Part shown: piece by piece, positions 35,624 through 46,446 of the stretch
Layout: each line of letters opens with the position of its first letter
Position numbering within the stretch: position 1 is the first letter of the stretch
From: Cyclobacterium xiamenense
GTDB lineage: Bacteria; Bacteroidota; Bacteroidia; Cytophagales; Cyclobacteriaceae
DNA length: 64,000 nt
Assembly (NCBI RefSeq): GCF_009467825.1
Contig: NZ_WIOK01000001.1
Span: forward strand, 290,621 to 354,620
Direction: 5' to 3'
Made by a program: the position numbers and the translations under genes
Notes under the pieces: model-generated
Told to the model about the DNA's origin: nothing
Seen by the model: only the letters and a program-made list of their open reading frames with translations
Databases searched by the model: none

Positions 35624-38042
35624 TCAATTGGTCACCCTTCTCTGTTCTTCCTGGGAGCCTACTTTTCGGTCTCTGGTTCCTTTGATCTTACTGTTTCCAA
35701 ACTTGTAGGTGTAGGTAGCCATAAACACCCTTTTTTCAAATTTGAGCCTACCTGTAATTTCCAAATCAGCACCATCGAAAGATCTCCACCTGAGTTGACT
35801 GGTTTCAAGTATATCGTTGAAGGATAACCTCAACATCCCTGCTTTTTGGAAGTCCTTTTGGATTCCCAGATTGAGAAAGCCCCGCGAAAGTACCTGGTAA
35901 TATCCCATGATACTGGGAGACATATAATACCCCATCAACTCAATGGTGTATTTTTTGGGAAGCGTAAAGCTATTTGTGAGTACTACCTGAATACCTGTCT
36001 GATCAACAGCATAAGCCTCTCCATTCAGTTCTGAATTGACTTTCTGATAATTTGCCGTGAAGTTGTTTTGGGTTTCCCACCAGGAAGTCAATTGCAAGGG
36101 GAAAGCGACAATTATGGATACCGTCTGCCTATGGTCGATATTTTCTGTTCTTAAGAATGTTGTATTGGTTTCTTCATGCAGAGTAGGCTGAAATTGTGCA
36201 ATTACATCGTTATCCATGCTATGCTGCACTGAGAAAATCATACGTTTGTAAGAATAATCTGTTTTGATGTTGTTGGTGTAGGTAGGCAGGATGTTTTCAT
36301 TGCCGGCGAAGAAGGTAAAAGGGTCCGAATAAAACACAAAAGGTGCCATTTCATTGAAGGTGGGACGGGTAATCCTGCGTCCATAAGACAGCTGTACCAG
36401 GTTGTCAGCATTGATTTTTCTGGATAAAAAATGCCGTTGGAAAGAAATCCCCGTAATGCCTGTCAACGAGTTTTTCTCCTGAAACGGTCGTCAGGTTGGT
36501 TTTGGTGTTTTCGTATCGTAGCCCTGCATTTAAGGTAGTTTTTTCATCAAATTCAATTTTTGCTGTAGAAAAAGCTGCCAATATATCTTCTTCGAGAAAG
36601 CCATCGTTGGTGAAGTTTGAATCAATCAGCCAATCTGATCCAAGTTTCTCTTCGAAGAGCACCGTATTGGTAAATTCTGAAAAAGTAGCTCTGAGACCTG
36701 ATTCTACGGCTACTGATTCCCCGATTTTCATGGAGTGGTTAAAATCTGTCACCCAAAGCTCAATTGGGGTATCCTTGGTTATTCTGAATTCCTCTGATCC
36801 GATCAAATCATTGGATTCATCAAAATTCATGATGGTGTACCCGGATGGGTTGGAATTTTTGTAGGTCAGGTAATCTACATTGGTACTGATGACCTGCCCG
36901 TTTTGGAATGTATGCTGAAGATTGATATTGCCCATGATATGATTCCATGTATTGTTCTCTACCGTTGTCATCCGCGTAAGGGTGTCCGGGGAGATGGAAA
37001 AATTGGCTTCTGTAATCGTCGGTGCAGACAAATTCCACTGGTTAGTATAACCACTGACCAGGCCACTAAAGATGGTATTTGTACTTAATTTGTAGTCAAA
37101 CCCTGCCTGATAATTGATGGACTTTCTGGTGGAAAACCGATCGCTGTAGGTATCAATTCCAATGTCTTCAAATCCGTTGTTGTTGCCTCTGAAGCTTTCC
37201 CATTCCTGAACCTGATCTACATAAGTTGTTGACAAAAGACCAAACCAACTGAATTTAGGGCCCTGATGGTTGAGGTTGAAGCTCATATTGCCGTTATAGC
37301 CGGATCCATAGCCTTGGCCGAGTGTTAGCGAACCATTGGTACCGATCATGTCATTGTCTTTTTTCATCACAATATTGATAAACCCCGCATCTCCGTCCGC
37401 ATCGTAGTTGGCCGGGGGAACAGTAATGATTTCGATCTTTTCGACATCACTTGAATTGAGACCGGCCAGCATTTGATACGCCGCCTCCAGGGGCATTCGG
37501 AACCGTTGGCCGTTCATCAGGATAACCACGCCGTTTTTCCCTAAGACGGAAAGTGTATTGCTTTGCCTGTTCACCATTACCCCGGGAGACCTGTCCAGCA
37601 CATCGATGACGGACAAACCCGCAGCAGACACGCTGTTCGCTACATTGACCACCATTTTCCCCTGTTCCAACTCAAATAGTGGCCGGGTGGCGGTTACCGT
37701 TACTTCATCCAGGTTCTGATCTTCTTCCTTCAATAAGATTGCCGCCAACTCACTTTTTTCTGTCCCCAAAAAAGGGAATACCGGTGAATAGCTTTTGGCA
37801 TATCCCAGGATCGTTACTTCCACATAGAATTGTCCTTTTGGGATATCCGTAAAAACATAGTTTCCGGAGTCATCGGAAATGGCCCCTTTGATCAGCGAGG
37901 AATCCGGCTCGTTCCTGAGCAATATACTGGCATAGGATATCCCTTTTTTTTGGGAATCGTGAACGTTTCCCTGTATCGTTCCTTGAGAAAAAACGCTGGA
38001 AGCCAATAAACAAAGCAGGATGGCAATTAATGGGACCTTCAT
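35624..38042 (-). pseudogene. outer-membrane beta-barrel receptor (SusC/OMP_b-brl_3 type), frameshifted
   Basis: Two overlapping minus frames (36405-38042 and 35624-36466) make one protein of about 800 residues. A signal peptide is followed by a carboxypeptidase-like regulatory domain (GTIQGNVHDSQKKGISYASI), a plug (SVIDVLDRSPGVMVNR, then VEKIEIITVPPANYDADG) and a barrel ending KRVFMATYTYKFGNSK. The frames meet at six A (36426-36431, T on the coding strand). Removing one base joins FFPTAF to LSRKINADN, as expected in intact homologues. It is either a real break, a slippage switch or a sequence error. An importer of an unknown ligand. Confidence 0.85.
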
Positions 38043-38181
38043 TAGCGTGGGATTATTTTTTTTTTCAGTATCAACTCCTTCAAGAGAAGACAGAAAAATT
38101 CTAGTCGAGCGGGCAAATAAATCGCTTTGGCGATCTCAAGGTCACCAAAGGAAATATGACATGACGAAGTCGGAGATTTGC

Positions 38182-38700
38182 TCAATTAGCAGGAGGAGTC
38201 ACCTTAAACCCCTGCGTTTCTAGAATAGTGAGCATGTCGTACCAGTATCTCATAAACGTAATTTTACCGTTTTCCATACGGGAAGCAGAGTGGTAGGGGA
38301 CCTTAATTGTTTCCCCACTTGCCTTGTTTGTAAGCGTGTTTATTCCCCATGACAGGATCCATTCGCCTTCATTCCAGTTATTGGTAACTTTGACAGGAAG
38401 GTAAAGCTCTTGCGAAAGGCTGTGCGTGAATTGGTTGGTACTAGTGGTGTAATAGTCGTTGTGCTGTGCCACTGTAAGTGAGTCCAGGCCTCCGCCCAAA
38501 CCATAAATCATGGCTCCTGTTGCGAATTGAGCGTTCATTGTGGCCACATCACCCGCTTGAAGTGCTGTCGCATAGGTTTGGGCTGTTTCCATCGCTTTTG
38601 CTGCATTCTGAAATTCCAGCGTCGCTTCCTGTGCCATTGAAAGTGGGGTTGTAAAAACCAGCAGAAAGACAGATACTACGATTATTTTGAAAATTTTCAT
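38182..38700 (-). CDS. exported NTF2-like (SnoaL/DUF4440-type) protein
   Basis: 172 residues with a signal peptide (ending SMAQE). The mature part is an NTF2-like cone (AMETAQTYATALQAGDVATM, and later WILSWGINTLTN and KITFMRYWYDML). The ligand or reaction is unknown. It lies 139 bp upstream of the frameshifted receptor on the same strand and may share its transcript. Confidence 0.85.
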   Translation of the reverse strand: MKIFKIIVVSVFLLVFTTPLSMAQEATLEFQNAAKAMETAQTYATALQAGDVATMNAQFATGAMIYGLGGGLDSLTVAQHNDYYTTSTNQFTHSLSQELYLPVKVTNNWNEGEWILSWGINTLTNKASGETIKVPYHSASRMENGKITFMRYWYDMLTILETQGFKVTPPAN

Positions 38701-39026
38701 GGCAGACGGGTTTTATTGGAAAGAAATGGGAAAAGGTTATGCAATCATCTAAATATAAATGGATTAGTAGTGGTCAGAAAGGCGTGCAGGACGAAAGGAT
38801 GGTTTGGTCGTCCGAAGTCAATGGAATTCCTTACGGAGCTAGATTTGAGGAATGGATCTACCGTACTGGACATTTCTCAGACTTTATGGGAAATAGGGAC
38901 ACTGGGTCCCGTGCAGGCCGGCTTCATCCTTCCGCTTTCCTTAACGAATGAGTTACCGGCGAGCACAAGGATGAGTTGTCAGCTTGCCTTCTTTACCCAC
39001 GATTTAGCCGTTACTGCTGGAGGTGG
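38701..39026. other. intergenic region, nothing recognised
   Basis: 326 bp. Plus-strand frames of 107 and 70 codons have no domain and overlap each other in different frames, so neither is supported. Confidence 0.45.
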
Positions 39027-39611
39027 TTACACAGCATGATCTAATAAAGCAAATTGCTGTGTGCCCGCAGGTCCCCACGAGTGGTAGTATGCTACCTTTG
39101 AACTCGTACTATCGAACTTGAATGATTCCGGAGCTGCTGCTAAGCCTATCAACGCATCATCCTCTATCCCAAACCAAAGTGTAACCGAACCCCCTTCTGC
39201 GATATTCCATTCAACAGGATTGAATTCGTAGGTGTCATTTTTATTCAAAAAACGTTTGTCCGGAGGAAGATTGTTAATCTTTACAATCCCACTTACCGGC
39301 GCTCCTTGTAACAGCCTGAATTTGGAGATAGAATCTCCCGCTTTCGCTACCGTTGTATCCAAAGAGGCCAATGCAATATTGCTCTTTCCTGCAAAATTTG
39401 GCAACACGTTTGCGGCAATTTTCGACCAGATTTTTGGACCTTTATTCAACGTGCTTACAAACCGGTCTTGCCCAATCTCGGTTATGGCTGTTTCAAATAT
39501 TTCCTGAAAACAGGACTTTTCGTCTTCAATAATAGCAGCTGTTTTCACTGCACCCGCTTCTTTAGCCAGTCTCACACCTGTGGTGCGATCGAATGTTTGT
39601 TTGTTTTCCAT
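39027..39611 (-). CDS. hypothetical protein, orphan
   Basis: 194 residues, no signal peptide or membrane segment. The first about 60 residues are helical and acidic (KSCFQEIFETAITEIGQDR). The rest looks like a beta-rich domain with GSVTLWFGIEDDALIGLAAA and a tail AYYHSWGPAGTQQFALLD. I do not recognise it. It is isolated: 326 bp and 758 bp of non-coding sequence flank it. A 60-bp sample of the gene is 38% GC against 60% in a sample of the distal sulfatase, so it may be imported. Confidence 0.65.
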   Translation of the reverse strand: MENKQTFDRTTGVRLAKEAGAVKTAAIIEDEKSCFQEIFETAITEIGQDRFVSTLNKGPKIWSKIAANVLPNFAGKSNIALASLDTTVAKAGDSISKFRLLQGAPVSGIVKINNLPPDKRFLNKNDTYEFNPVEWNIAEGGSVTLWFGIEDDALIGLAAAPESFKFDSTSSKVAYYHSWGPAGTQQFALLDHAV

Positions 39612-40369
39612 AGTAACGTGTTTAAAATTTTTTGTTTTGTGCTCTCTTAAAAAAGCTTCGCGGTTATCTAAATAATGCTAACTCGCGATTCATTTTTGGT
39701 TCGGTCAATCTGCTGCTTTTTTACGAAGTACATCGCAGGTAAAAGGAGGCAGGGTAAAATGCCCGTTTAAAGGATCGAAACCGACGACTGAATGGATTGT
39801 CCCGCTGGTTTTTCGCCACTATCCCTTGTATAGGGAGGCGAGTCCCCGGTCCCGCTTGCATCAGGATTGGCATTGCCGTCGGGTGGGTTCCTTCCGGACG
39901 GCGACGCGACCCAATCGATCTACAGAACATATTTCCGGTTTTACACACCCAGATAGAATTTTTGCCTCCTGCAACAAAACCCCTATTCACTGAAAAGTGA
40001 ACGTCTAAGCTTTGGGTGGATGCAGCCTCAGGCCATTAACCAATCGGACCAGCTGTTGTGCGGTCATCAACGCCTACTGCTAAACGCTCGACGCCCAGTT
40101 TACAATAAATAGAATATAATTTGTTTAATTGTGTAAATAATTCTTTTAAATACTTTAGTAGAACCAATTTACAAGTAAATAATTTTATAAAAAGCCGTAT
40201 AGGACGAATAGCCGGAAATACTGTATCAACGAGCGGATTTTTTTTCCGGGGCTGGGTTGTCGGACGGTAAATGGATGGTAAAAACGTATTTTTGTATGCA
40301 GGTAGTGGGATACATATAGTGCCACTTGGATCCCTACCCCGTCGGGTAAGCAAGCTGTTTCGAGTGTCG
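39612..40369. other. long intergenic region with an AT-rich core
   Basis: 758 bp between the orphan gene and the PQQ dehydrogenase. The stretch around 40100-40200 is strongly AT-rich compared with both sides. No gene or remnant was recognised; overlapping frames on both strands look random. Confidence 0.5.
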
Positions 40370-42505
40370 CTACGGTAAGGCAAGCGCGACGTATTGGTCA
40401 CCTGTGGGGGTATTGAACCGGCCGCCACCGCAAGCGAGGACGATGTACTGTTTCCCATTGACCGAATAGCTGCTTGGCGTGGCAAAAGCTGCTGCGGGCA
40501 GCAGGGTTTCCCAAAGCAATTTTCCGGTGTTTGTAGCGTAGGCGCGCAACTTCCCGTCTCGGGTAGCTGCGATAAACAATAAACCACTGCCCGTAACCAA
40601 TGGGCCGCCAAAACTTTCGGTTCCGGCCGCGGAATCCCCGCCATGGGTCCCGGCATTGTTTTCTCCGAAAGGCACCTGCCAGCGGAAATCACCGGAATTC
40701 ATGTCGATGGCCGTCAGTGTACCCCAGGGCGGGCGCACTGCCGGGTAGCCCTGATCGTCCAAAAATTTCATGTATCGGTTTACCACCCAGGCAGGAGGTT
40801 GTAAGCCCGTTCCTTCGGCTATCAGTCCGGGTTCCTCGGAAGCTCCGCTCATGCGCGCTTCGGTTAACAGGTACTTTATAAGTGCTTCCTTTTCCTCCTC
40901 AGCCAATCCCGGAAAGGCCGGCATCATCCCTTTACCGGCATGGAGGAGATCCGCAATTTCATCCGCTGTTTTGCGCTCGCTCACTTGGCGAAGTGAAGGG
41001 TAGCCGCTTTGGGGATGGCCATTGCGGTCGGTGCCGTGGCAGGGCGCGCAGTTTAGGGTATACACCCGCTCCCCGCTCCCCATGGCGTCCAGGATTTCGG
41101 GAGCCGTACTCGGTCCGATACCCATGTAGCGGGCCATTTCGTTACTGTTGATATACAGGATGCCTTCCGGGTCTGCTGCTGCACCTCCCCAGATGGCGCC
41201 ACCACTCAGGCCGGGAAAAACCAGCATACCCCGCTCGTTGAGCGGGGTAAAGGGTCCCTGATACCCGGAATTACGGAGGATTTCCAGAAGTTCATCCCGG
41301 TTGTTGGCCTTGGGGTTGATGAGGGAGTCGGATAGTAGCTGCCGTGCGAAGGGGGGTGGCCGGCTGGGGATGGGCTGGGTAGGCCATGCCTGTTCGCCTG
41401 GGATGGTGGAGGCAGGCACGGGTACTTCTTCTATATCAAAAAGGGGCAGTCCTGTCTCCCGGTCAAACAAAAAAACGTAGCCGTGTTTGGTGACCTGTGC
41501 CACGGCATCGATTGTTTTTCCGGCATGGCGGACGGTAATCAGGTTGGGAGGAGCCGGCAAATCCATGTCCAGGATGTCGTGGTGAACCAATTGGTAATGC
41601 CAGATTCGTTTACCAGTACGCGCATCCAATGCCAGCAGGGTATTGGCGAACAAATTGGTACCGGGCCGGTCACCGCCATAAAAATCCGGTGCTGCAGATC
41701 CGGTGGGCACGTACAAAATCCCGCGTTCCCGGTCCACCGCCATGCCTGCCCAGTTGTTGGCGCCGCCGATCCCCTCGTTTTTGTACACATCGGGTGGCCA
41801 GGTCTCGTACCCGTATTCCCCAGGATGGGGAATGGTATGAAACACCCACACCAGGGCACCTGTTCGGACGTCAAAGGCCTGAATGTGCCCGGCCGCAGCC
41901 TGGTGGTCCTCCGCCACCCGTAGTGGCATGACGATCAAATTTTCGAAGACGGTGCCGGGTGTATTGGATAGCACCATTTTGTTCCGGGCAGTGGGACCAA
42001 GACCGGTTTTCAGGCTTACCTTTCCAGCTGCACCAAAACCCGGAATCGGCTTGCCCGTCCGTGCATCCACTGCATGAAGCCATTCACCCTGGGTATAAAG
42101 TATCCGCTCATCGATGCCTGCTTTCCAGTAGCTCAGGCCTCTGCAAGCACTGAAAGCCCCTTTTTCTGCAGTTTCGTGCCGCCAGATTTCTTTACCGGTA
42201 GCGGCATCCAGGGCAAAGGGACGCAAGGAGGCACTCACACCGTACAGCACCCCGTCTACGATCAGGGGATTGGTCTGCATGTGCCCGCTGTCTCCGGTAG
42301 AATAGCTCCAGGCGATCTGGAGGTCTCCGACATTTTCCGGGCTGATTTGGGCCAGGGGTGAGTAATGGTTTCGGTCGGGCCCACCCAGGTATTCGGGCCA
42401 GTCCTGATTCTTTAGATCGGGTGTACAGCAAAAGTTTCCCAGCACGCAAAGTGCCAGCAGCGGCACAGGAAGCCAGGGATTCGAAGGGGTCGTACAAACA
42501 GCCAT
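40370..42505 (-). CDS. PQQ-dependent dehydrogenase with inserted cytochrome c domain
   Basis: 711 residues with an exported N terminus. It is an eight-bladed quinoprotein propeller: DWPEYLGGPDRNHYSPLAQI opens it, FALDAATGKEIW-type W-motifs repeat along it, and WGGAAADPEGILYINSNE follows. A c-type heme motif Cys486-Ala-Pro-Cys489-His490 with a later Met (GKGMMPAFPG) is inserted before the last blades. It should oxidise sugars or alcohols in the periplasm and pass electrons through the heme. PQQ synthesis genes are not in the window. It stands alone. Confidence 0.93.
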   Translation of the reverse strand: MAVCTTPSNPWLPVPLLALCVLGNFCCTPDLKNQDWPEYLGGPDRNHYSPLAQISPENVGDLQIAWSYSTGDSGHMQTNPLIVDGVLYGVSASLRPFALDAATGKEIWRHETAEKGAFSACRGLSYWKAGIDERILYTQGEWLHAVDARTGKPIPGFGAAGKVSLKTGLGPTARNKMVLSNTPGTVFENLIVMPLRVAEDHQAAAGHIQAFDVRTGALVWVFHTIPHPGEYGYETWPPDVYKNEGIGGANNWAGMAVDRERGILYVPTGSAAPDFYGGDRPGTNLFANTLLALDARTGKRIWHYQLVHHDILDMDLPAPPNLITVRHAGKTIDAVAQVTKHGYVFLFDRETGLPLFDIEEVPVPASTIPGEQAWPTQPIPSRPPPFARQLLSDSLINPKANNRDELLEILRNSGYQGPFTPLNERGMLVFPGLSGGAIWGGAAADPEGILYINSNEMARYMGIGPSTAPEILDAMGSGERVYTLNCAPCHGTDRNGHPQSGYPSLRQVSERKTADEIADLLHAGKGMMPAFPGLAEEEKEALIKYLLTEARMSGASEEPGLIAEGTGLQPPAWVVNRYMKFLDDQGYPAVRPPWGTLTAIDMNSGDFRWQVPFGENNAGTHGGDSAAGTESFGGPLVTGSGLLFIAATRDGKLRAYATNTGKLLWETLLPAAAFATPSSYSVNGKQYIVLACGGGRFNTPTGDQYVALALP

Positions 42506-42786
42506 GGGTATACGTTACACAGTGCTACCAGCAAGCCAATGAGGTTTTTGCTCGTCGGTTTACCTACGAATATGCTGAAATATTTGGGAATAATAAAATT
42601 TTATTTCTACCGTGGCAGATTGACTGTACCGCCTAGCCCTGCTCAGGCTTTTTCCGTGGAGGAGGTAGGGACAATTGATTCTTTTTGCCAGCGGTTGGAT
42701 GGAACAGATAAAGGGTCAGGGGAACTGATTCGGCCAGATTTTGGGGAAGATCTGTTGAAATCCACGCGGGTAAAAAAGCCCTGGCG

Positions 42787-45700
42787 CTACCCCAATTCGT
42801 TCCCATTTGCTGCCGATGCTTTCGGTAGACCTGCAGCAACCTGATGCAGGGTATCGATGATTTGGCGCACCATGTCCTTGAATTCCTCTTCGTTGTCGCG
42901 GCGCATGACGTAATCTTCGACGTCGCGTACGGTGTTTTTGATGGAATCCACCCCAAATTGGTCCAAGCTTGGTTTTATTTTATGGGCTGCTTTTTGGATG
43001 CGCGGCCAATCTCTCTGATCCAGGGCTTGTTGCATTTCACCGGTGATTTCATCGGCGAGGGAAACAAACAGTTCGCACATTTTTTGAATAAACTGCTCAC
43101 TGCCTCTGCTTATTTCTTCCAATTGGGACAGATCGAACAGGGGTTGGGTTGATTTTTTCACGGATGCATCGTCGTTCCCGCTGTCGGTCTGATCGGGTTC
43201 TGATTCCGTTTCCGGGGTTGTTGGCTTCCGGAGTACCTGCTCGATTTTCCTGAAAAAATCCTGTTCATCGTAGGGCTTGGTGATAAAGTCATTCATACCG
43301 GTGTGGAGGTACAAATCAATGTCGTGCCGAAAGGCATTGGCGGTAAGTGCCAGGATGGGCGTAGTCACGTTGAGTTGCTGGCGAATGTAGGCAGTCGCTT
43401 CTACTCCATCCATCACGGGCATTTGTATATCCATTAGAATGAGGTCGAAGGTTTTGTTTTTAATATGTTCGATGGCTTTTTTTCCATTTTCTGCTTCGGT
43501 CGTTTGGAACCCCATAAAATCCAGGCTTTGCATGGCAATAAAGCGGTTCATTTCGTTGTCTTCGACGAGCAGCGCCTTGCAGCCAAGAAAGGCACCGGGT
43601 TTTGTCTCCTTGCTTTGGGATACCAGTTTACTGGGGTCGCCGATCGGCAGTGTGAGGACGAAAGAGAATTTGGTACCTTCGTTTTTTCGGCTTTCCACCT
43701 GTAGTTCGCTGCCCATGAGCCGCACCAGGTCGTGTGAAATGGCCATGCCCAATCCGGTTCCCTCAAACCTGCGATTGGAGGTGTTTTGCTCCTGAGAAAA
43801 CTTATCGAATATCTTTTGAATAAAGTCTTCGGACATGCCAATGCCGGTATCGGCGGTTTCGAATTGCAGGGTTTGGCTGGAATCGGTTTCTTGCAGTACG
43901 TGTACGCGCAGTTGAATATTTCCTTTTTCGGTAAATTTAATGGCATTGCCCAGGAGGTTGATGAGTACCTGCCGTAGGCGGACTTCGTCTCCGATCAGCA
44001 CGGGGCGAACCTGGGGACTTACCTGCAGGGAAAAGTCCAGGCATTTGTCCTTGGCCTGGGAAAAGAGAATGGAATGCACGTTCTGCGCCATGGCAGCGGG
44101 ACTGAATTCCGATTGGATAATTTCCAAATCGCCCGATTCAATTTTTGCGACATCCAGGATATTATTTAAGATGGTCAGCAGGTGCTTGGCGGAGGTTTGA
44201 GCCTGGAGCACGTATCCATGCTGTTTTGGTCCCAGATTTTCTGCTTTCAACTGCCGTATCATGCCAATGATTACGTTGAGCGGGGTTCGTATTTCGTGGC
44301 TCATATTGGCCAGAAAAAGTTCTTTGGCTTTGGCGGCGGCCTCGGCAAAGGATTTGGCTTTGGCCAATTCCTGTTCGAGTTGTTTTTGTTCGGTGATGTC
44401 CAGGTGCACGGCAATGCTACCGATGAGTTGCTCCTGATCGTTGTAATTGGGTGCCCAGCTAACGAACCACCATTTGGGCTCTCCCTTTTTGTTTTTTATT
44501 TCCACCTCGAAACTCGTGGTAATTCCTTGCTCGCCTTCCTGATTTTTCTGGTTGACCCGATTTTGTTGTCCTGCCGGGTAAAGAAGGTTGGTGGCCAGCT
44601 GTCCTTTTAGCTCGTTCAGGGTATATCCGGACATCTGGCAAAAGCTATGATTGGCATAGATGACCTGATCCGATAGGTCGACTTCCAACAGGCCCAGATT
44701 CATATTGGCGATTAGGTTTCTGAATTTTTCTTCCTGTACCTGTAGTTGGACGCCCCATTTTTTCCGGTTGCGTATGTTGATGAGCATCTGCCCAAAAAGG
44801 GAGAGCAGTTTTTGTTCCTTTTGACTGTATTGGTGGTGTTTTTTTACTGACTCAAATCCGACAAAGCCTACTAGTTCCGTTCCATCCAACATGGGGATGG
44901 CGATCAGGCTTTTGATGTTTTGCGGTTCAAGCAGGGATTTCAGCCCGCCGTCGGTTTCGTCGTCGAGGTCCTGTACCCGAGGCACGTAAAATGCCTCGTT
45001 TCTCCGGTGGGCTTCCACCCAATTTGGTAACAAGGAGATGGGTACCTGTTGCAAATTATTGATCTCGGGATTTATTCCTTCGGCGCACCATTCGTAGGTA
45101 TTCGAGGTCGTCCCTTCTTTGAAGTCGTAGTCAAAAATATAGGCCCTGTCTGCCGCAACAAAATGGCCCATTTTTTCTAGCGATTGCTGGACGGTGGTGC
45201 CTAAATTTGAAAGGTCAAGATTGATGTAGGTGGTGGCGATATCGATGAGTACCTCCTGCAATTGAAGTTCTTGCTGCAGCGTTTCCTGTGCCTGGTACTG
45301 TTGGGTTCGGTCCATCATCACCCCGTCCAGGCGTATGGGTTTCCTTTCGTTGTCGAAAATTAGTTTCCCGTTATTTCGAATCCATTTGGTTTTACCGGAG
45401 GGTGTCAGAATCCGGTACCGTACAGCATAGGAGCCCTTGGCCGCAAGCGACCTGCGGATTTGTGTGATTACTGCCCGGTCCTCCGGGTAGATGTATTTTT
45501 CCCAGCAGCTGATATCTGCGAGCCATTCGGCTGGGGCGATCTCGTACAGGTTTTCAACGGATGGAGAGATAAAGATGACCCGATTTTCCGGTAGTTTTAC
45601 CGACCAGACCACGTCGCTCATCTCGTTAAAGATGCTTGTCAACTTCTGATTCGAAGCGTTCAATGCCCGCTCTTGTTTTTTTCGTTCACTGATGTCGCGT

Positions 45701-46446
45701 GAGATCGCGACGATAAATTTTTTGTCTTTAATCCGGGTAGTGGTGGCGGTAACTTCTACCGGGGTGGTTTCTCCGGTTTTTTGGTGGATATTGGTGCCTT
45801 CCATGATCATCTGTCCATTGGACTCCAAATCCTGCACGTGACGTTTCCAATTTTGCTCGTTTTCAAAAATCATCTCAAAATCGCCCACCCGGTACCGTTG
45901 CGCCTGTTGCTTTTCGATGCCCAATCGCTCTGCAGCTACCTTGTTGATATAGTAGAGTTTACCGCTTTCCTCGGCTATCTGTATGGCATCGGAAGAATTG
46001 TCAAAAAGTTCCTGCAATAGCCGCAGCCGTTGCTCCTCTTTTGCCTGACAGAGGTCGCGTCCCAACTGGTAGGCCACGCGCCCAAGTTCCCATTGCATTT
46101 CGGTACCGAGTGCCCGCTGTCGCATCAATACCATACACCCGTACCGATCCAGGGGGAATGCGTACCAGTGTATCTGATCCAGCAGTTGGTAATGGGGTTG
46201 TTGGGAGTGTGAATCCACCCCTGCCAGCAATTGTTTTGCTTGTACCAACCAATTTTCACGCTTCAGCATGGCCTTGGGTAGTACCTGCACCAGCGCGTCA
46301 TTTTGAAAAATCGCGGCTGCAAAACAGTTTAGTTTGCGCAGATACAAAGTCAGTACCCTTCCCAGGCTATCCTCAATTTCTCCCTGAATCCGCTGGTTCA
46401 AAGCGATTTCGAGAAGAACCTGAATGTTTAATTTGTCTTTTTCCAT
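42787..46446 (-). CDS. multi-PAS/GAF hybrid sensor histidine kinase with receiver and Hpt domains
   Basis: 1219 residues, soluble by appearance. Order: an N-terminal sensor region (1-145), PAS-type domains (about 145-265 and 265-390), a GAF domain (about 395-565), another PAS (about 575-690), HisKA with the phosphorylated His717 (SHEIRTPLN), HATPase (DTGIGMSEDF, GTGLGMAIS), a receiver with Asp1006 (LMDIQMPVMDG) and a C-terminal Hpt with His1155 (AAHKIKP). Phosphate should run His717 to Asp1006 to His1155 and then to an unlinked regulator. The ATG lies 19 bp inside the FIST gene, which probably supplies the signal. No cognate regulator is adjacent. Confidence 0.95.
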   Translation of the reverse strand: MEKDKLNIQVLLEIALNQRIQGEIEDSLGRVLTLYLRKLNCFAAAIFQNDALVQVLPKAMLKRENWLVQAKQLLAGVDSHSQQPHYQLLDQIHWYAFPLDRYGCMVLMRQRALGTEMQWELGRVAYQLGRDLCQAKEEQRLRLLQELFDNSSDAIQIAEESGKLYYINKVAAERLGIEKQQAQRYRVGDFEMIFENEQNWKRHVQDLESNGQMIMEGTNIHQKTGETTPVEVTATTTRIKDKKFIVAISRDISERKKQERALNASNQKLTSIFNEMSDVVWSVKLPENRVIFISPSVENLYEIAPAEWLADISCWEKYIYPEDRAVITQIRRSLAAKGSYAVRYRILTPSGKTKWIRNNGKLIFDNERKPIRLDGVMMDRTQQYQAQETLQQELQLQEVLIDIATTYINLDLSNLGTTVQQSLEKMGHFVAADRAYIFDYDFKEGTTSNTYEWCAEGINPEINNLQQVPISLLPNWVEAHRRNEAFYVPRVQDLDDETDGGLKSLLEPQNIKSLIAIPMLDGTELVGFVGFESVKKHHQYSQKEQKLLSLFGQMLINIRNRKKWGVQLQVQEEKFRNLIANMNLGLLEVDLSDQVIYANHSFCQMSGYTLNELKGQLATNLLYPAGQQNRVNQKNQEGEQGITTSFEVEIKNKKGEPKWWFVSWAPNYNDQEQLIGSIAVHLDITEQKQLEQELAKAKSFAEAAAKAKELFLANMSHEIRTPLNVIIGMIRQLKAENLGPKQHGYVLQAQTSAKHLLTILNNILDVAKIESGDLEIIQSEFSPAAMAQNVHSILFSQAKDKCLDFSLQVSPQVRPVLIGDEVRLRQVLINLLGNAIKFTEKGNIQLRVHVLQETDSSQTLQFETADTGIGMSEDFIQKIFDKFSQEQNTSNRRFEGTGLGMAISHDLVRLMGSELQVESRKNEGTKFSFVLTLPIGDPSKLVSQSKETKPGAFLGCKALLVEDNEMNRFIAMQSLDFMGFQTTEAENGKKAIEHIKNKTFDLILMDIQMPVMDGVEATAYIRQQLNVTTPILALTANAFRHDIDLYLHTGMNDFITKPYDEQDFFRKIEQVLRKPTTPETESEPDQTDSGNDDASVKKSTQPLFDLSQLEEISRGSEQFIQKMCELFVSLADEITGEMQQALDQRDWPRIQKAAHKIKPSLDQFGVDSIKNTVRDVEDYVMRRDNEEEFKDMVRQIIDTLHQVAAGLPKASAANGNELG

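Noticed and set aside
40036..40692. long minus-strand frame overlapping the end of the PQQ dehydrogenase
   Set aside because: It is a shadow in another frame of the dehydrogenase coding sequence.
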